Below, one piece after another: positions 1 through 10,854 of a stretch of DNA of 64,000 nt; the stretch's first letter is position 1, and each line of letters begins with the position of its first letter. The notes beneath the pieces were generated by a model, which saw nothing but the letters and a program-made list of their open reading frames with translations, was not told where the DNA came from and made no database searches. This DNA comes from Lineus longissimus (lineage: Eukaryota; Nemertea; Pilidiophora; Heteronemertea; Lineidae). The DNA lies in assembly GCF_910592395.1 (NCBI RefSeq), contig NC_088320.1:10788501-10852500 (forward strand), read 5' to 3'. The translations under genes and the position numbers were made by a program.

Positions 1-718
1 CCAGTGATACCCATGACATCAGTACCAGCAATAGAACTACTACCAGCAGAGATAGTACCAGCCCAAGTTCAGGAGCAGTTGCAGCAGTCACGACCAGCAG
101 CATCACTAGCGACACTATGCAGCGAACGATGACTCTATTCCTTTTTCATGTTTTGGTCTGTATAGGGCCTAGTGTATTTCGATTGGTCATTTTATGTCTA
201 TGCTCGGTGACAGCACCCTTTAGCAAGTTGTTTGGCCCGATTACGTGTTGCATTTGGATAGGCCCTGCTTGCCTAGATGCCAGGGAACAGTGGATTTTTG
301 CCTCCGGTGTAATGTCTTCGGTCTTTTCCGGACCTACAAGCATGTTTACATGATTAGCCGGTCTTGCTACATATAGGCCTAGTACTAGTGGCACTTACTG
401 GTTCAGTGGTTATCCATTCAAGTTGGCAGTCCATGCCATCTGCTGGCGTTTTCACTAAAAGTGGAAGTGGGAGAAAGGGGATGACAAGAATGACGTTATG
501 GTTATTGGACAACATGCAGTTCTTGGTTCCCTTCATTAAAATAAGGAACACTGTTTCTAACCTTGAGGTAATGTCTGTTTATTTGAAAAAAAATCACAGT
601 TATGATTTGTAAGACATGATTTTGTTTGACAGGTTTGCATTTGTTCAGGAAAATCTGGCTAAACATACCCGGTACATGTACTCCCACATACATAGGATAA
701 ACATTTTTTGCCGATCAA
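1..718. other. No confident gene; Ser/Thr-rich frame at left edge
   Basis: The third forward frame is open from the window edge to 353 and begins rich in Ser and Thr. That composition resembles the linker of Harbinger-associated MADF or Myb proteins. The position, convergent with the transposase remnant that follows, would suit such a partner, but no domain is visible and the second half of the frame looks like chance coding. Nothing recognisable lies between 354 and 718. Confidence 0.3.
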
Positions 719-1532
719 TTAGTGTAGCATGTCGTTTTGCCATGGAACTGATCCATCTTCAGAATTGAAGAGTTGCTTCAATATATCTCTCTGCTGTTTT
801 GCATTACATATTGGATTTCTGCTAGTAGTCGCCCGTATATCAAATGTTGACCTTGTCGCCATGTCCCAGGAATAAATGCGTGCTGATTGTCTTCACGGGC
901 AACAACTTGTTGAAAAATGGAAAAATGCTGACTGGTATTCAATTAAAAAATTCTGAAGACAGCAGGCTGCTAACACTAGGCTATTAACAAACTTTGGTTC
1001 AAGATTAATTCTGTTTAGAAAGACTCGAAATCTCTTTCCCAAAATGCCAAAGGCATTTTCAACTACCCGGCGGGCTCTACTAAATCTATAGTTATAAATT
1101 TGCTTCTCTTGCTCATCGCTCTTGTGTGGAAAGGGTTTTCAATAAGATCTGGGCTTCAAGGAAATGCATCTTTACCAATGATGTGGTGTCTGCAATAACC
1201 ACCTGTGCCTTCGGGCAACTCTGAATGAGGGAAGTTTAGGGATTGAGAGTCCATTGCATGTTTTAAGCTCGACTCCTCAAAAACCCCAGGATCCCCAGCC
1301 CGGCCTGGAGCCCCAACATCCACATAGATAAACCTATAGTTGGCATCAACAAGGGCCAGCAGTATCGTACTAAAAAACTGTTTATAATTAAAGTAAGTGG
1401 AGCCAGCGTTTTCTGGTGCATTTATCCCTATGTGTTTACCATCCATAGCGCCGGGACACAGTGTCAGTGATAATTCCATCGTTGTTCGAATTCCAAGGCT
1501 ACTTTCTTCCATTCTTCAGCAGTTTTGGGGGT
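719..1532 (-). pseudogene. PIF/Harbinger transposase, C-terminal remnant (HARBI1-like)
   Basis: This is the remains of a DDE_Tnp_4 (HARBI1-type) transposase, the nuclease that cuts and pastes Harbinger elements. Reading leftward, a splice acceptor (ttttcag) precedes an exon start near 1532. Then come EEWKKVALEFEQRW, the first catalytic Asp in GAMDGKHIGI, YFNYKQFFS, a second Asp region in VDVGAPGRAGD, and the C-terminal Glu motif RRVVENAFGILGKRF near 1050. It ends with VPWQNDMLH and a stop at 719. Frames shift between the acceptor and GAMDGKH, a stop follows the GKDAFP block, and a stop near 890 breaks the tail, so this copy is dead. The N-terminal exon is not seen upstream. Family assignment is firm from motif order; loss of function is read directly from the breaks. 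Confidence 0.85.
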
Positions 1533-4091
1533 CTGAAAACATAATCAGCTTAAATTTTAATTTCAGTTTGAAGACCAAGATAATATTGATTCAGACACTG
1601 GGGTGGAATCATTGCCAGATTCCCTTAAAGGGAACTGGATCCGCCGAGCGATTTATTCAACTTTTCGACTTTCATCGCCCGAGAAAGTCAAACTTCCAAC
1701 TTCCTGTTCGAGTTCAGATTTGTAGCTCCGCCCCCAGTGCCTGAGCATGCGCAGTTCAATTTGTTATTATTGAAAATCATGTCGAAAGTTTGCGTAATGG
1801 GGCGACCAAAAAAGGTCTCAAAAGCCGATCAGCGGCTATGGATTTCGCGTGAGACGCTGGCGATATGGAAAGTTATACGGAAGGAGTTGAGTTTGAAGAC
1901 AAATGATGAAGTTGCCCAACATTTGGCCGACTTGTACTCTGAGAAAAGGCCCGCTCTTCCCAGACCGTTCGGGATCGACGAAGCCGAAAGGCGGCAAGCC
2001 AGCAGGGATGAAGAAATGCTGGTGGATTCTGAAAATAAAACCTGGTAAGTATCAAGGATATGTTTAAAAATGCTCAATTGCCCAATTCGCTATTGGAAAT
2101 CTACTTGTCTTGGTGTCTGTCGCTGCCAAATTTGTCAATTTCACTTGTCCAACAATAGGTTTACATTGCATTGTATTTTCGTATACAATGTACATGATTC
2201 CTTTAACGAATGATGGAAAACATTATGCCTATTCTTCTTCTATTGTTACTCCTATTCTCTGTATGCATGGTATGCAGGCCAGGTTTTGACTTTGTTTCGA
2301 ATTGATTCTCATTCTTTCACCACATTTTCTAGGAGCACTTCATCTGGTGGTGGTCAACAATATCTACCGGAAACCAGTGGGATTGGTATGTTGTCAGATT
2401 CGGAAAGCGATATTCGGATTATGAACAACCTCTAGTTGACGCTACCGCTATGGATGAAACTATACAGGTTTGTTTCTTAACTATGTCAAGTTTTCAATTG
2501 ATGAAGTATATTAAGAATGGTCACATAATGCATGTAATTATAATCGATGACTTTATGAATTTATGAATTCAAAATGCATATGCGGATGCAATGACACTGT
2601 CTTTTTATGCTTCAGACTGATAATTCAGATGATGACATGCCAGGGGGTGAGGACCGAGACCGTGAGGAGTTTGAGGCAGCTGTGGATGTCGATCAGATTT
2701 TCACTGACTACAGTTTCCCTGAACGATTATCACATTGATGTTGTGGACTTGAATGAGGAATCTGGTACCAGAAGGTATGCACCTTTGTTCAAATTGATTT
2801 GAATGACATATCTCTGCTTATTGACACTTTGAAAGAACGGTTGATTGAGCCACATCCTAGCCTATCTAGGCTACCTATGGGTAGCCTACTATGGGTAGCA
2901 TACTGTGTATTTTGTCTTTCTACCAAATATTATGTATTTTCAGGTTACTTCCTAAGGATAACCATCGCCAGTTTGAGGAAGGTCTCCCTGCTGAAATGGA
3001 GGCCCTGGTTGATGAACAGTATGTTGTGTGCTCAACAACTCATCTCACTGATTTATTCAACAAGGCCTATAGCAGTTTGGAGGAGTGCTGCGTTTGCGGA
3101 GGAGATTTGCGAACAACTGTTACCCCAATAGGAGCCACTCTCCTGCTGAACCGTTGATGTGGAAAAGGACATGTTGCTGGCAAATTTGCGACCAGTGAGA
3201 AAGCCAGCAACGTATACACGCCCAACTTCCTCATGTGCTTGGCAATTACCATGACAGGAAACAATTACAGCAAGGTGGCAATGTGGGCAAAGTTCATGAA
3301 GTTGGCTTTCCCTTCTTCAACAACGTTTTCCCGTGTACAGGCAGTTGTGGAGCGTTTCTGGGGGAAGACCCAAGAATGATGATGTCGGCCCTACATGGCA
3401 TTCCAGTAGATATATGTGGTGATGGCCGTTGTGATAGCCCAGGTGAGTGCACTTTCCTCTTCATTAGCACACTATAGCGTTTGTAAATGTAAGAAGTACA
3501 TTCTTAAATTGATTTGTTCCTTGACTCTGCTCGATCAGACAAATCTAGGTTTATGGAAAACTTAGAATCTCAATTGAAATAGCCATGCGCAATGATATTA
3601 TCTTAACTGTTCCAGGTTTCTCAGCACATTACTGCCAGTATGTACTTCAAGAGGCAGTGGCAGGCTATGTCATTCACTTGATGACAGTGGACAAGAGGCA
3701 GACGCAAGGGAAAAGTCCCACTATGGAGCGGTTCGGGGCTTTTCATGGTCTGGCCTTCCTGCTTTCCAAGATAGAGATAGCCACCTTCACCACAGATGAC
3801 AATCCCATGGTCAGAAGCTGTTTCGGTAAGGAGGTTATGAAAAATTATTAACCTTTCATGATCGTTCATCCAGAGTGTGATCTTCATTCAAATAGAGTTT
3901 GGGCTTTGTTTGAAGTTTGAAGTTACATACATGTATTTATATTTCTGTTTTCAGGGGATACAGATCTAGGGCAAAATTGAAGTCAAACTTCCCGGAATTG
4001 ACAGATGCTGCTGTCGATGGCATACAGGGTATTCGGCATTACCTCGACATCTGGCATCGAACAAAGAAAATTGGTGCTGCATTAGTGGTGG

Positions 4092-5020
4092 TAAGAGCAC
4101 TGTCATTTGACCAAGTTAGAATTAGATTTTAAAGAATTTTAGTTATCAAATTGAGAACTCATGCTCATAACAAAGCTTGGTGTTATTGTGCTGGAGACAA
4201 CTTGAAGACAGTTTGTCTTTTTTTTTCGTTAAGTTCCTTTTCGTTCTACTAGGTGGCGTGGGGGAGTTTGTTTTGTAAAAAATACCCGCATGTAGATAAG
4301 CATGGCGGAAAATCCTGGACCAACAAGCCAGGTCAGATTTTCCTAATCGTCGAATTCGATCGATTCTAATATGTTCTATGGACACCTTTGCGTCCCTGTG
4401 AAAGATGAGATTCTGGGGTACCTAAAACTGGTGTAATTAAGACAAAGTGACATTCGTATATCGAGAAAATGAGCTGTTTATTAAGCCATTCCGAGAATTA
4501 CGTGCTTCTCTGTATGTAGTAGAACTTTCTGTGTATAGCATCCCATCATGCAATACACAGCTGTACATTACTCCAATGCGAGGACCGTTGAATAACCCAT
4601 CACATCGTCTGTGTGTGTGTCATATACCTGTCAAGATAATTGCTGACTGTCTGTGAGCTGAGTCGTTGAGACTGCACTGAGTCGTTGAGAGGAGACGAAA
4701 TAGTATATTCGTTCTTATGCCATCATATGGCCATCATTACGTACCTTCGCTGTGAACTGAACTGAGTTGTAGAGAGACGAAGTCATCTGCATCTATGCCA
4801 TTGACCTGATGCTGTTCGTTCATAACGAGATGGTCTTCGTGTGCTGATTGCTATCGTTACCACTTGAGGCTACCATACATTGTACCTACTTGCTACTGTT
4901 CGTATCGTCTTCGATGATCCACCCCATAGATGAACCCGTGATTGTGCTGTTGTTGCCAATGATCAAGACCAAAGACTGACTTGTAATATCTGTACATAAT
5001 TGATTTATAGAATTTGAATA
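4092..5020. other. Intron sequence, no gene seen
   Basis: This is the left part of the large intron of the DGRCDSPG-family gene. It carries a few imperfect direct repeats of 'gagtcgttgaga' near 4660-4770. I see no coding domain, RNA gene or clear terminal repeat. Confidence 0.5.
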
Positions 5021-5329
5021 TACTTTACTTTCGGCTGTCTATGGTCCCTTCATTAAATACCAATTCATTACATATGCACTGGCCAAGTTGAAGGCCTTTC
5101 AATACGACTGGCTGGTTCTCTGAAAGGTGGGGAATAATGAAGTTGTTTAACCGATTGTCCGAATGGTACAACTGAGAGCAGTGATCCGAGTCACCGACTG
5201 TGATCATTTTGAAACTGATCGGTTTGATGAGCGATAGGCCTACAGACTGATTTCGTTGAAATGAAAGAGCGTTATACAGGGTAGTTCAAAAGATCGTCCC
5301 AGATTTTTTACCACCAAGTAAAAGACTAT

Positions 5330-6682
5330 TTATTCTATTTTTATTTCATCCCCCTGGATGTTTAAGAATTCGAGTCCTGGTTCGTCCTCCTCATCGTCCA
5401 GCTCTTGAATTGGTCCTGCGTCTACCGCTGCTGCTCTGAAAGCCGTTTCAAATCCGTTTTCTACCACTTGTACAGGTACAGATTCCCAGGCTTGACTGAT
5501 GATGTTGACCACGTTACGTAACCCAATGCGTTCACAGCGTCCTGCATCGTCCGTGTTTTCTTGTTTCCAGGCCTTCCACTTCTTTTTCATGTTGCTTTTG
5601 AACGACTTCATAACAGTCAGATCGAGGGGTTGGGCCAAGGATGTGCAGCCGGCTGGAATAAAATCGAGTATCCCTCCCAGTTCCGTAATTCGCTGGCCGA
5701 ATTCCTCTGTGCGGTGCACACGATATCTATCTACTATTAGAAGGAATCGCTCATCGTTCTCTGGGGTGACGTATGGCTCCAATACTTGGTCTGACCAATG
5801 ACGGGCTGTCTCCCGTCTCATCCAACCGGTAGCAGAGGACGTCACAATGAGATTTGCTGGCAAGTCGTCATCCTCCTGCAGGTGATCGAGCTGTCGTACG
5901 AACCCTCTTCTTGGAAAGGTGACGTGTGCCGGTGCCTTCCATCCCGTCGCACTGATGGTTAGACTAACGGTGCAGCCCAGTTTTGTGTTTGATCTCGATG
6001 TACGTACATCCACTGACTTCGCTCCCTTGTCATTGACAGTATACATTGGTCGATACTCAAATAGTGCGAACGTCTGGTCCATGTTTAGCAGCAACCTCAT
6101 GGCAATCTCCAAATGCTGGATAGTTTGCATCACATTGTCGCGAAATACCTGGACCTGATGGGCGGCATCAGCTGGGTGAGTGGTGGTGTTTTTATTCGCC
6201 TTTCGGAGGGCTATCTTCTTTCTTGTCATGAATCCCTCTACCCAGCCAGCGGATGCGTTGAATTGGTGGAGTGTCGGTCTGGCCTGGATAACGTCTTGTC
6301 TCAGCTCGTGTGGTAACGCATTACACCAGTCTTCAAAAATGGTCAGGGCTCGTTCTTGAATGTCTTGGACTGCGACTGGTAGCCTCATCTCCCGTTGCTG
6401 CTGTAACCATTGATACAAGTCGTCCTCTACCTCGGGCCAAAGACCAACTTGTCGCTCTTTAGAGGTTCTGTCGTCGCCGCGACCTTCACCTGCCTTTCGC
6501 TCCAGGTCTTGAAGGTCCCACTTCTTTAGGGTCGACACTGGGATCTTGTAGTGATGCGCAAACTCGCTCATCCTGTCGACTGTGCCATTGAGGAGAGCTG
6601 CCTCTAGATCCCGCAGATAAGCAATTTTCTCACGAACCGAGTAGCTCCTTTGCCGTTTTCGTAGGGGTTCTTGCTGATCCAT
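5330..6682 (-). CDS. Tigger/pogo DDE transposase, open 450 aa
   Basis: This encodes a cut-and-paste transposase of the pogo/Tigger (CENP-B-like, DDE_1) group. The chosen ATG at 6682 gives MDQQEPLRKRQRSYSV; the frame runs 51 codons further upstream, but only from a GTG. Residues about 10-60 form the first helix-turn-helix (YSVREKIAYLRDLEAA to VSTLKKWD). A CENP-B-type second HTH lies around 90-170 (ending SAGWVEGFMTRKKIALRKA). The catalytic core has Asp in LLNMDQTFALF, Asp in LLIVDRYRVH and Asp in TSLAQPLDL, with 35 residues between the last two (DD35D). The acidic tail is common in this family. No stop or frameshift interrupts it, unlike most elements here, which suggests a fairly recent arrival. 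Activity is not shown by sequence alone. Confidence 0.88.
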   Translation of the reverse strand: MDQQEPLRKRQRSYSVREKIAYLRDLEAALLNGTVDRMSEFAHHYKIPVSTLKKWDLQDLERKAGEGRGDDRTSKERQVGLWPEVEDDLYQWLQQQREMRLPVAVQDIQERALTIFEDWCNALPHELRQDVIQARPTLHQFNASAGWVEGFMTRKKIALRKANKNTTTHPADAAHQVQVFRDNVMQTIQHLEIAMRLLLNMDQTFALFEYRPMYTVNDKGAKSVDVRTSRSNTKLGCTVSLTISATGWKAPAHVTFPRRGFVRQLDHLQEDDDLPANLIVTSSATGWMRRETARHWSDQVLEPYVTPENDERFLLIVDRYRVHRTEEFGQRITELGGILDFIPAGCTSLAQPLDLTVMKSFKSNMKKKWKAWKQENTDDAGRCERIGLRNVVNIISQAWESVPVQVVENGFETAFRAAAVDAGPIQELDDEEDEPGLEFLNIQGDEIKIE

Positions 6683-6905
6683 ATTTGACGGACAAACTGA
6701 GATGGAAATGGCCATCGACCTCATTTTTATAGGCCTAGGATGGCCACGAAGACTCGACCAGAGAGAAATTGACAACTTCATGACAAAGTGCCGTGTCGTC
6801 ATTTTATATCGCATGCCACAAAAGTTGTGAATCACACTTCAGTGTGTTAATTTCACCAATCAGCTCAGACCAATATCCGCAGATAATGCACCGAATATTC
6901 ATATA

Positions 6906-7481
6906 CAGGGACGGCCGAAAAATTCCGTCCTACAAACCACATAAACTTCCAGGGCCGATTTCATCAAAGTAGACTTAGACGCGTGTGACTTCACTTTAAA
7001 TGCACTTCCACCGTGCATTCTGCGTGAACTTCACCAGTTGCCAGTCGCGAGACGGATAGAATTTAAAATCCTCCTACTGACTTTCAAATGTTTGCATGGT
7101 CTTGCGCCAGGATACCTTGTGGAGCTCCTCACTAGGTGTGTGTCATCCAGATCTCTGCGTTCATCAGGGGAGTTGTTGCTGAGAGAAAGGGGCCTTTCAG
7201 TGTGCTGCACCACGAGTGTGGAACAACTTACCACAAAAACTTCGCGCCATCGATAGTGTCCCTGCCTTCAAGAGCACGAAAATGTTGTGAAATGTACCGT
7301 ACCGAATTGGAGCTACGGTGTCTCTGATCACTGGCAGTGGATATAGGCACCCTAAATCTAAAATGATTGATTGATTGATATACGAAGTTACACGCGTCTA
7401 AGTCTTAAACACCATTTGTGAAATCGGCCCACAGTGTTTTTGTCGAATGATAGCAAGATGCTTTTTTTCTGGTACACTCTG
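6906..7481. repeat. Inverted-repeat element with subterminal GGGCCGATTTCA motifs
   Basis: The left end starts TA|CAGGGACGGCC and the right end, inverted, TA|CAGAGTGTACC. Both are followed about 50-60 bp inward by GGGCCGATTTCA and then an 'agacttagacgcgtg' block in inverted orientation (about 6952-6994 and 7389-7430). A LINE 3' fragment occupies the middle. The left end could instead be unrelated to the right, which may be the true end of the Tigger element. Confidence 0.4.
7025..7380 (+). pseudogene. LINE (CR1/L2-like) 3' end fragment
   Basis: The frame reads VARRIEFKILLLTFKCLHGL then APGYLVELL, the typical extreme C-terminus of CR1/L2-type reverse transcriptases (a 'LPVxxRIxFKI...YKCLHGLAPxYL' block). 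It is followed by a short 3' UTR and a TGAT/ATTG simple tail near 7363-7380. It is severely 5'-truncated, with frame changes in the last 40 codons. It lies between the arms of the inverted-repeat element. Confidence 0.75.
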
Positions 7482-8926
7482 TATAAACCATGCCATTTTA
7501 CGGCGGTAATTCTTGAATGGTCCACAATGAAATTGACAATGTGGGGCTGTGTGAACTCAGGCCTACATCGTGAGTACCAGTGCAAACAGATTGCAACACA
7601 GCCTATTGGTCAATTTTATTGAATAGAATCTTTCTTTGTGTAGTTATTCCTGGAGGCAAGGCATAAATTCTACCATGAATATCCGGAAGGGACCATAGAC
7701 AGCCGAAAGTAAAGTATTGTTTCATACATACAGTTGTCTGTCATCTCATTTCCATCCACACTGGTTGTGACTTTACAAACCTGAGAAATTTAGATACAGT
7801 CCACCACAGTTATTGTGAATTTAGATTTGCTTCCTTTATTTCCAGGCAGGCAAAGGGAAGCCAGCGGTGCTTAATTGGGTAAAGCCAATTGTTAATCATA
7901 TTTGGCACTGTTGTCAGACCTGCGGAGGCAATGCTGATAAGCTGAAGGTAAGTGTGCGATAAACATTTATTTTCGTATGTCACAACCTACTTTCCCATGT
8001 AGTATGTATATCAAGTATATTTTCTTTGTTTTAGGAATTGTGTCTAGGCCTCCTTTACCATGTGCAAGGAATTCATGAATGGGCAACTGGAGAATGTAGC
8101 CATGGCCCCTTGGATGAAGAAAAGGAGGCGTTGTCTAATGGAGCAGCTGTGGATGCAGTCATAAGTGTGGTGACTGATAAAAAACTGATGAAAGAGCTGC
8201 ACTACTACTAGAGTACTACACCGGGTTCCATCATACAGGTCCTCTAGAGAATTTCAATGGCCTCATCACAATGTATGCATCCAAGCGGACTCATTTTGAG
8301 TAAGTTCAATGTACTGGTATTGTCTTCTCATTTGAATACTAAGTAATTGATGTTAGTATTAGACACCTTTGAGCATTGCAGTCATAGACCAGCTTTTTCC
8401 TTCTCTAGAGAGTGAAAACCTTTTTGCTACCCTTGTAAAACATAGGTTTACCAGACACTGACAGAATACTTTCTTTTAGTTACAACACAATGCTGACAAG
8501 AACCAAACTGGCAGCAATTGACCAGAACCATCATATTCACCGCAAGGTAAAAAAACATGATGATCGTCTTGTCGTTACCAAGGGATACTCAAAGGGTGGT
8601 GCAAGATAAGATGGGTATTGTGGTACAAGAAAGAACCAAAGGATTATAGCAACCACAGGTATGCTTTTTAGACAGTGCATACTAATGTACTGAAGAATGT
8701 CAAGTTATTGTGGTGAATCATTCATTCTTACACATTTGGCTTCTCTTTTTGGAGGTCGTTGAAGTATATGCTCCTTCTAGAAAGGAAGGAGCATCCAGGC
8801 CGGTTGAAGACTCGTGTTGAGCTGCCTCCAGAGCATCCGCAAAATATCGCCCCGAACATTGCACTCGTACAAGGCATTACTACTGCAGATCTTCTTGAGA
8901 AAAAGAAATCAAGACCAGGAAATTAG

Positions 8927-9159
8927 TTTGTTAACAAGTCTACATTTATTCCTACAAAAATATTTTTTAATCCTATATAACAATAGAACTTCTGCTTGGA
9001 AACCCAATTTAAAAAGTGCATATTCTACTACAGTACTACGTATTTATCACCATCTGTGATGTGTGATTCAAGTCTTGCATAACTATGTGACCTTCAACAA
9101 TACCAATATTTTGAGCAAATTCCATAGACCTGATAATTGGTGACTAGTGTTGACTGACT
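8927..9159. other. Intergenic, nothing recognised
   Basis: This is AT-rich sequence between the stop of the DGRCDSPG-family gene and the apparent 5' end of the following LINE. No motif stands out. Confidence 0.5.
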
Positions 9160-9482
9160 TAGTCCTGGTACAATTCAAGATGGCGACCGAGTAACATGCC
9201 ATTCGACATCGGTGCAAATTTTTCTCATATTTCTCTCATGATTTGTCCAGTAGTGCGATCAGAGGACTTCTCTCCACTTTTGTAAAGGCTTGGACAATCA
9301 GGTGATAAACTTTGTTGGTGAAAATAGTATGTCTGAGTGCTAAAACAGAGAACTCTGAGAAGTATCCTGTCAATTGGTGCTGAATTTACGTGCATTATGT
9401 ACATGTGTATACATGTGTGTTCCTTATAATCTGTGGATAGTGTTAACGAACGCACGATTTAGTTTTTCGTGACGCTTGAGTA

Positions 9483-10853
9483 ATGGCCACGGCAAAAACA
9501 ATTACCGATCATTTCTCTACGCCCAGCACCGAAGGCATTGATCCGAATAAGCGGAAAATCGACCAGAGGTCACCTCAGGACGGACTGAGTCCCGATCACA
9601 AAATGTCAAAACAGTCAAAAAGCGGATGTACAGGATGTACCTGAAGATGGTGACGTTGTATGGTGACGTTGATGGCAAGATATGTCCTTCGAAAACGTTG
9701 AGGAAAAGTTGGTGAATCAGTCGCTTTTATCGTTTGCGGTGTTCTCGCTGCATGCGGGGACGGTGAATAACGTTAAGAAAGTTATTCTAGGGCATTTCAC
9801 ACAGGAGCAGATCCTTGTCGCAAAAAACGTTCTATGGGCGAACGATAATGGATTACTGGGAAACAAAGTGAAAAGAAAAACTACTGCAGTTCGAAAGGAA
9901 GAGGAAGCCAATGTCGATGACATTGTTGCAGGCCTGGCCAAGCTAGATAAGGAAGACAAAATGCCGCACTTTGTGATTTCTGCTCATAACCTTGGTCAGA
10001 TCCCAAGAGTATTACCAGAGGAACTGAACAGCATTTCCATACTTGATAGGCTTACCAAGTTGGAGAACAAGGTGAGCAAAGTGACGGATACTGCTGTCAT
10101 GAACTCGAACGACATTCATAAACTTAAAAAGATTCAGGAGGTTGTCTCTTCGGAAAAAGTTAAAACCTAGGTACCAACCATTGCTCTATCAGAACCGCCA
10201 GCCAACGATAACAGCCTGTGTCAATCGGTGTGGAATGGATCCATACCAAGCTCCATAAAGAACAATGATGGTGGTGAAAGAAGCAATGAGATATCATTTC
10301 GTTCTGTCTCCGAGCAATGTGATTCACTGGCATCACGAGGTCGATCAGGGCGTGGCTCTGATCGGCCGAGTTTTCGAGGTATTTCTAGTCGGGGCGGCAG
10401 GTTACGCCCACCAGGCTAAGGTTAAGGGGCAGCTCTCGCTCCTTGGACAGAGATAGTGAGATATCTGCAGCCTCTGACGAATCCAGAGGTTACGAGTTAC
10501 CTTCTTATGACAGGAAAAAACAGCGTCGAAACGAGCGTCGTCGCCATAATGTTATTGTCGGGAAATCAACACGTGAGTGTAACGTTAAAGGGGCGCCTGA
10601 GCCTAATCGGGATTTATTCATTGCCAGAGTAGATAAAACAACGATTCTTGCAGAATTAGAGAGTTTCATAAAGGAGTCAGGCGTTAGTGTGCGGCGTCTA
10701 AAATGTGTATCGCATGATCAAGCCAAGTTCAAATCCTTTCGTTTAACTTTGTCTAAGTCTGACTACCCAAAGTTACTCGACGGTTCGGTGTGGCCCGACG
10801 GAATTCAAATCCGAAAATATATCCCTCCTAGGAACGAGGAGGATAGTTCATAG
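9483..10853 (+). pseudogene. LINE ORF1 (decayed)
   Basis: The start ATG at 9483 gives MATAKTITDHFSTPSTEG. After a frameshift near 9640 the frame from 9682 carries MPHFVISAHNLGQIPRV and a coiled-coil-like stretch (SISILDRLTKLENKV) near residues 115-135. The last part (10443-10853) is basic (KKQRRNERRRHNV) and contains KGAPEPNRDLFIARV and FKSFRLTLSKSDY. This layout of coiled coil, basic region and RRM-like C-terminal block matches ORF1 nucleic-acid chaperones of invertebrate CR1/Rex-like LINEs, which bind element RNA. Two or more frameshifts separate the blocks. ORF2 follows directly. Confidence 0.7.
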
Positions 10854-10854
10854 C

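Larger units (their letters stand above)
5021..7716. mobile_element. Tigger/pogo-type region bounded by a perfect 31-bp inverted repeat
   Basis: Positions 5021-5051 (starting TACTTTACTTTCGGCTG) are repeated exactly, inverted, at 7686-7716. The interval holds an open Tigger-like transposase and a smaller inverted-repeat element. This pair may be the transposon ends, flanked by TA-rich sequence. Alternative ends that look more like mariner/pogo termini are CAGGGTAGTTCAAAAG at 5280 and, inverted, CAGAGTGTACC ending at 7481. I cannot decide between them without other copies. The insertion lies wholly within an intron of the surrounding gene. Confidence 0.5.
1779..8926 (+). pseudogene. Multi-exon 'DGRCDSPG' transposase-like gene (probably Kolobok-like), frameshifted
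   Basis: About nine exons can be followed through consensus splice sites: 1779-2045, near 2333-2467, 2615-2774, 2944-3441, 3616-3823, 3955-4091, 7846-7947, 8035-8299, then 8480 to about 8660 and a last exon from about 8756 to the stop at 8926. The N-terminus (MGRPKKVSKADQRLWISRE) looks like a small DNA-binding helical region. Later blocks are a CVCGG cysteine motif, ICGDGRCDSPG followed by FSAHYCQYV, FTTDDNPMV, HYLDIWH, NHIWHCC and AAIDQNHH. I recognise this motif order from multicopy 'uncharacterised' proteins of cnidarians, echinoderms and fish and believe they are Kolobok-type DDE transposases; that name is the uncertain part. Frameshifts or stops in exons 2, 3, 4 and 8 and near 8612 make it a pseudogene. 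The 3.75-kb intron after 4091 hosts a Tigger element. Confidence 0.6.
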
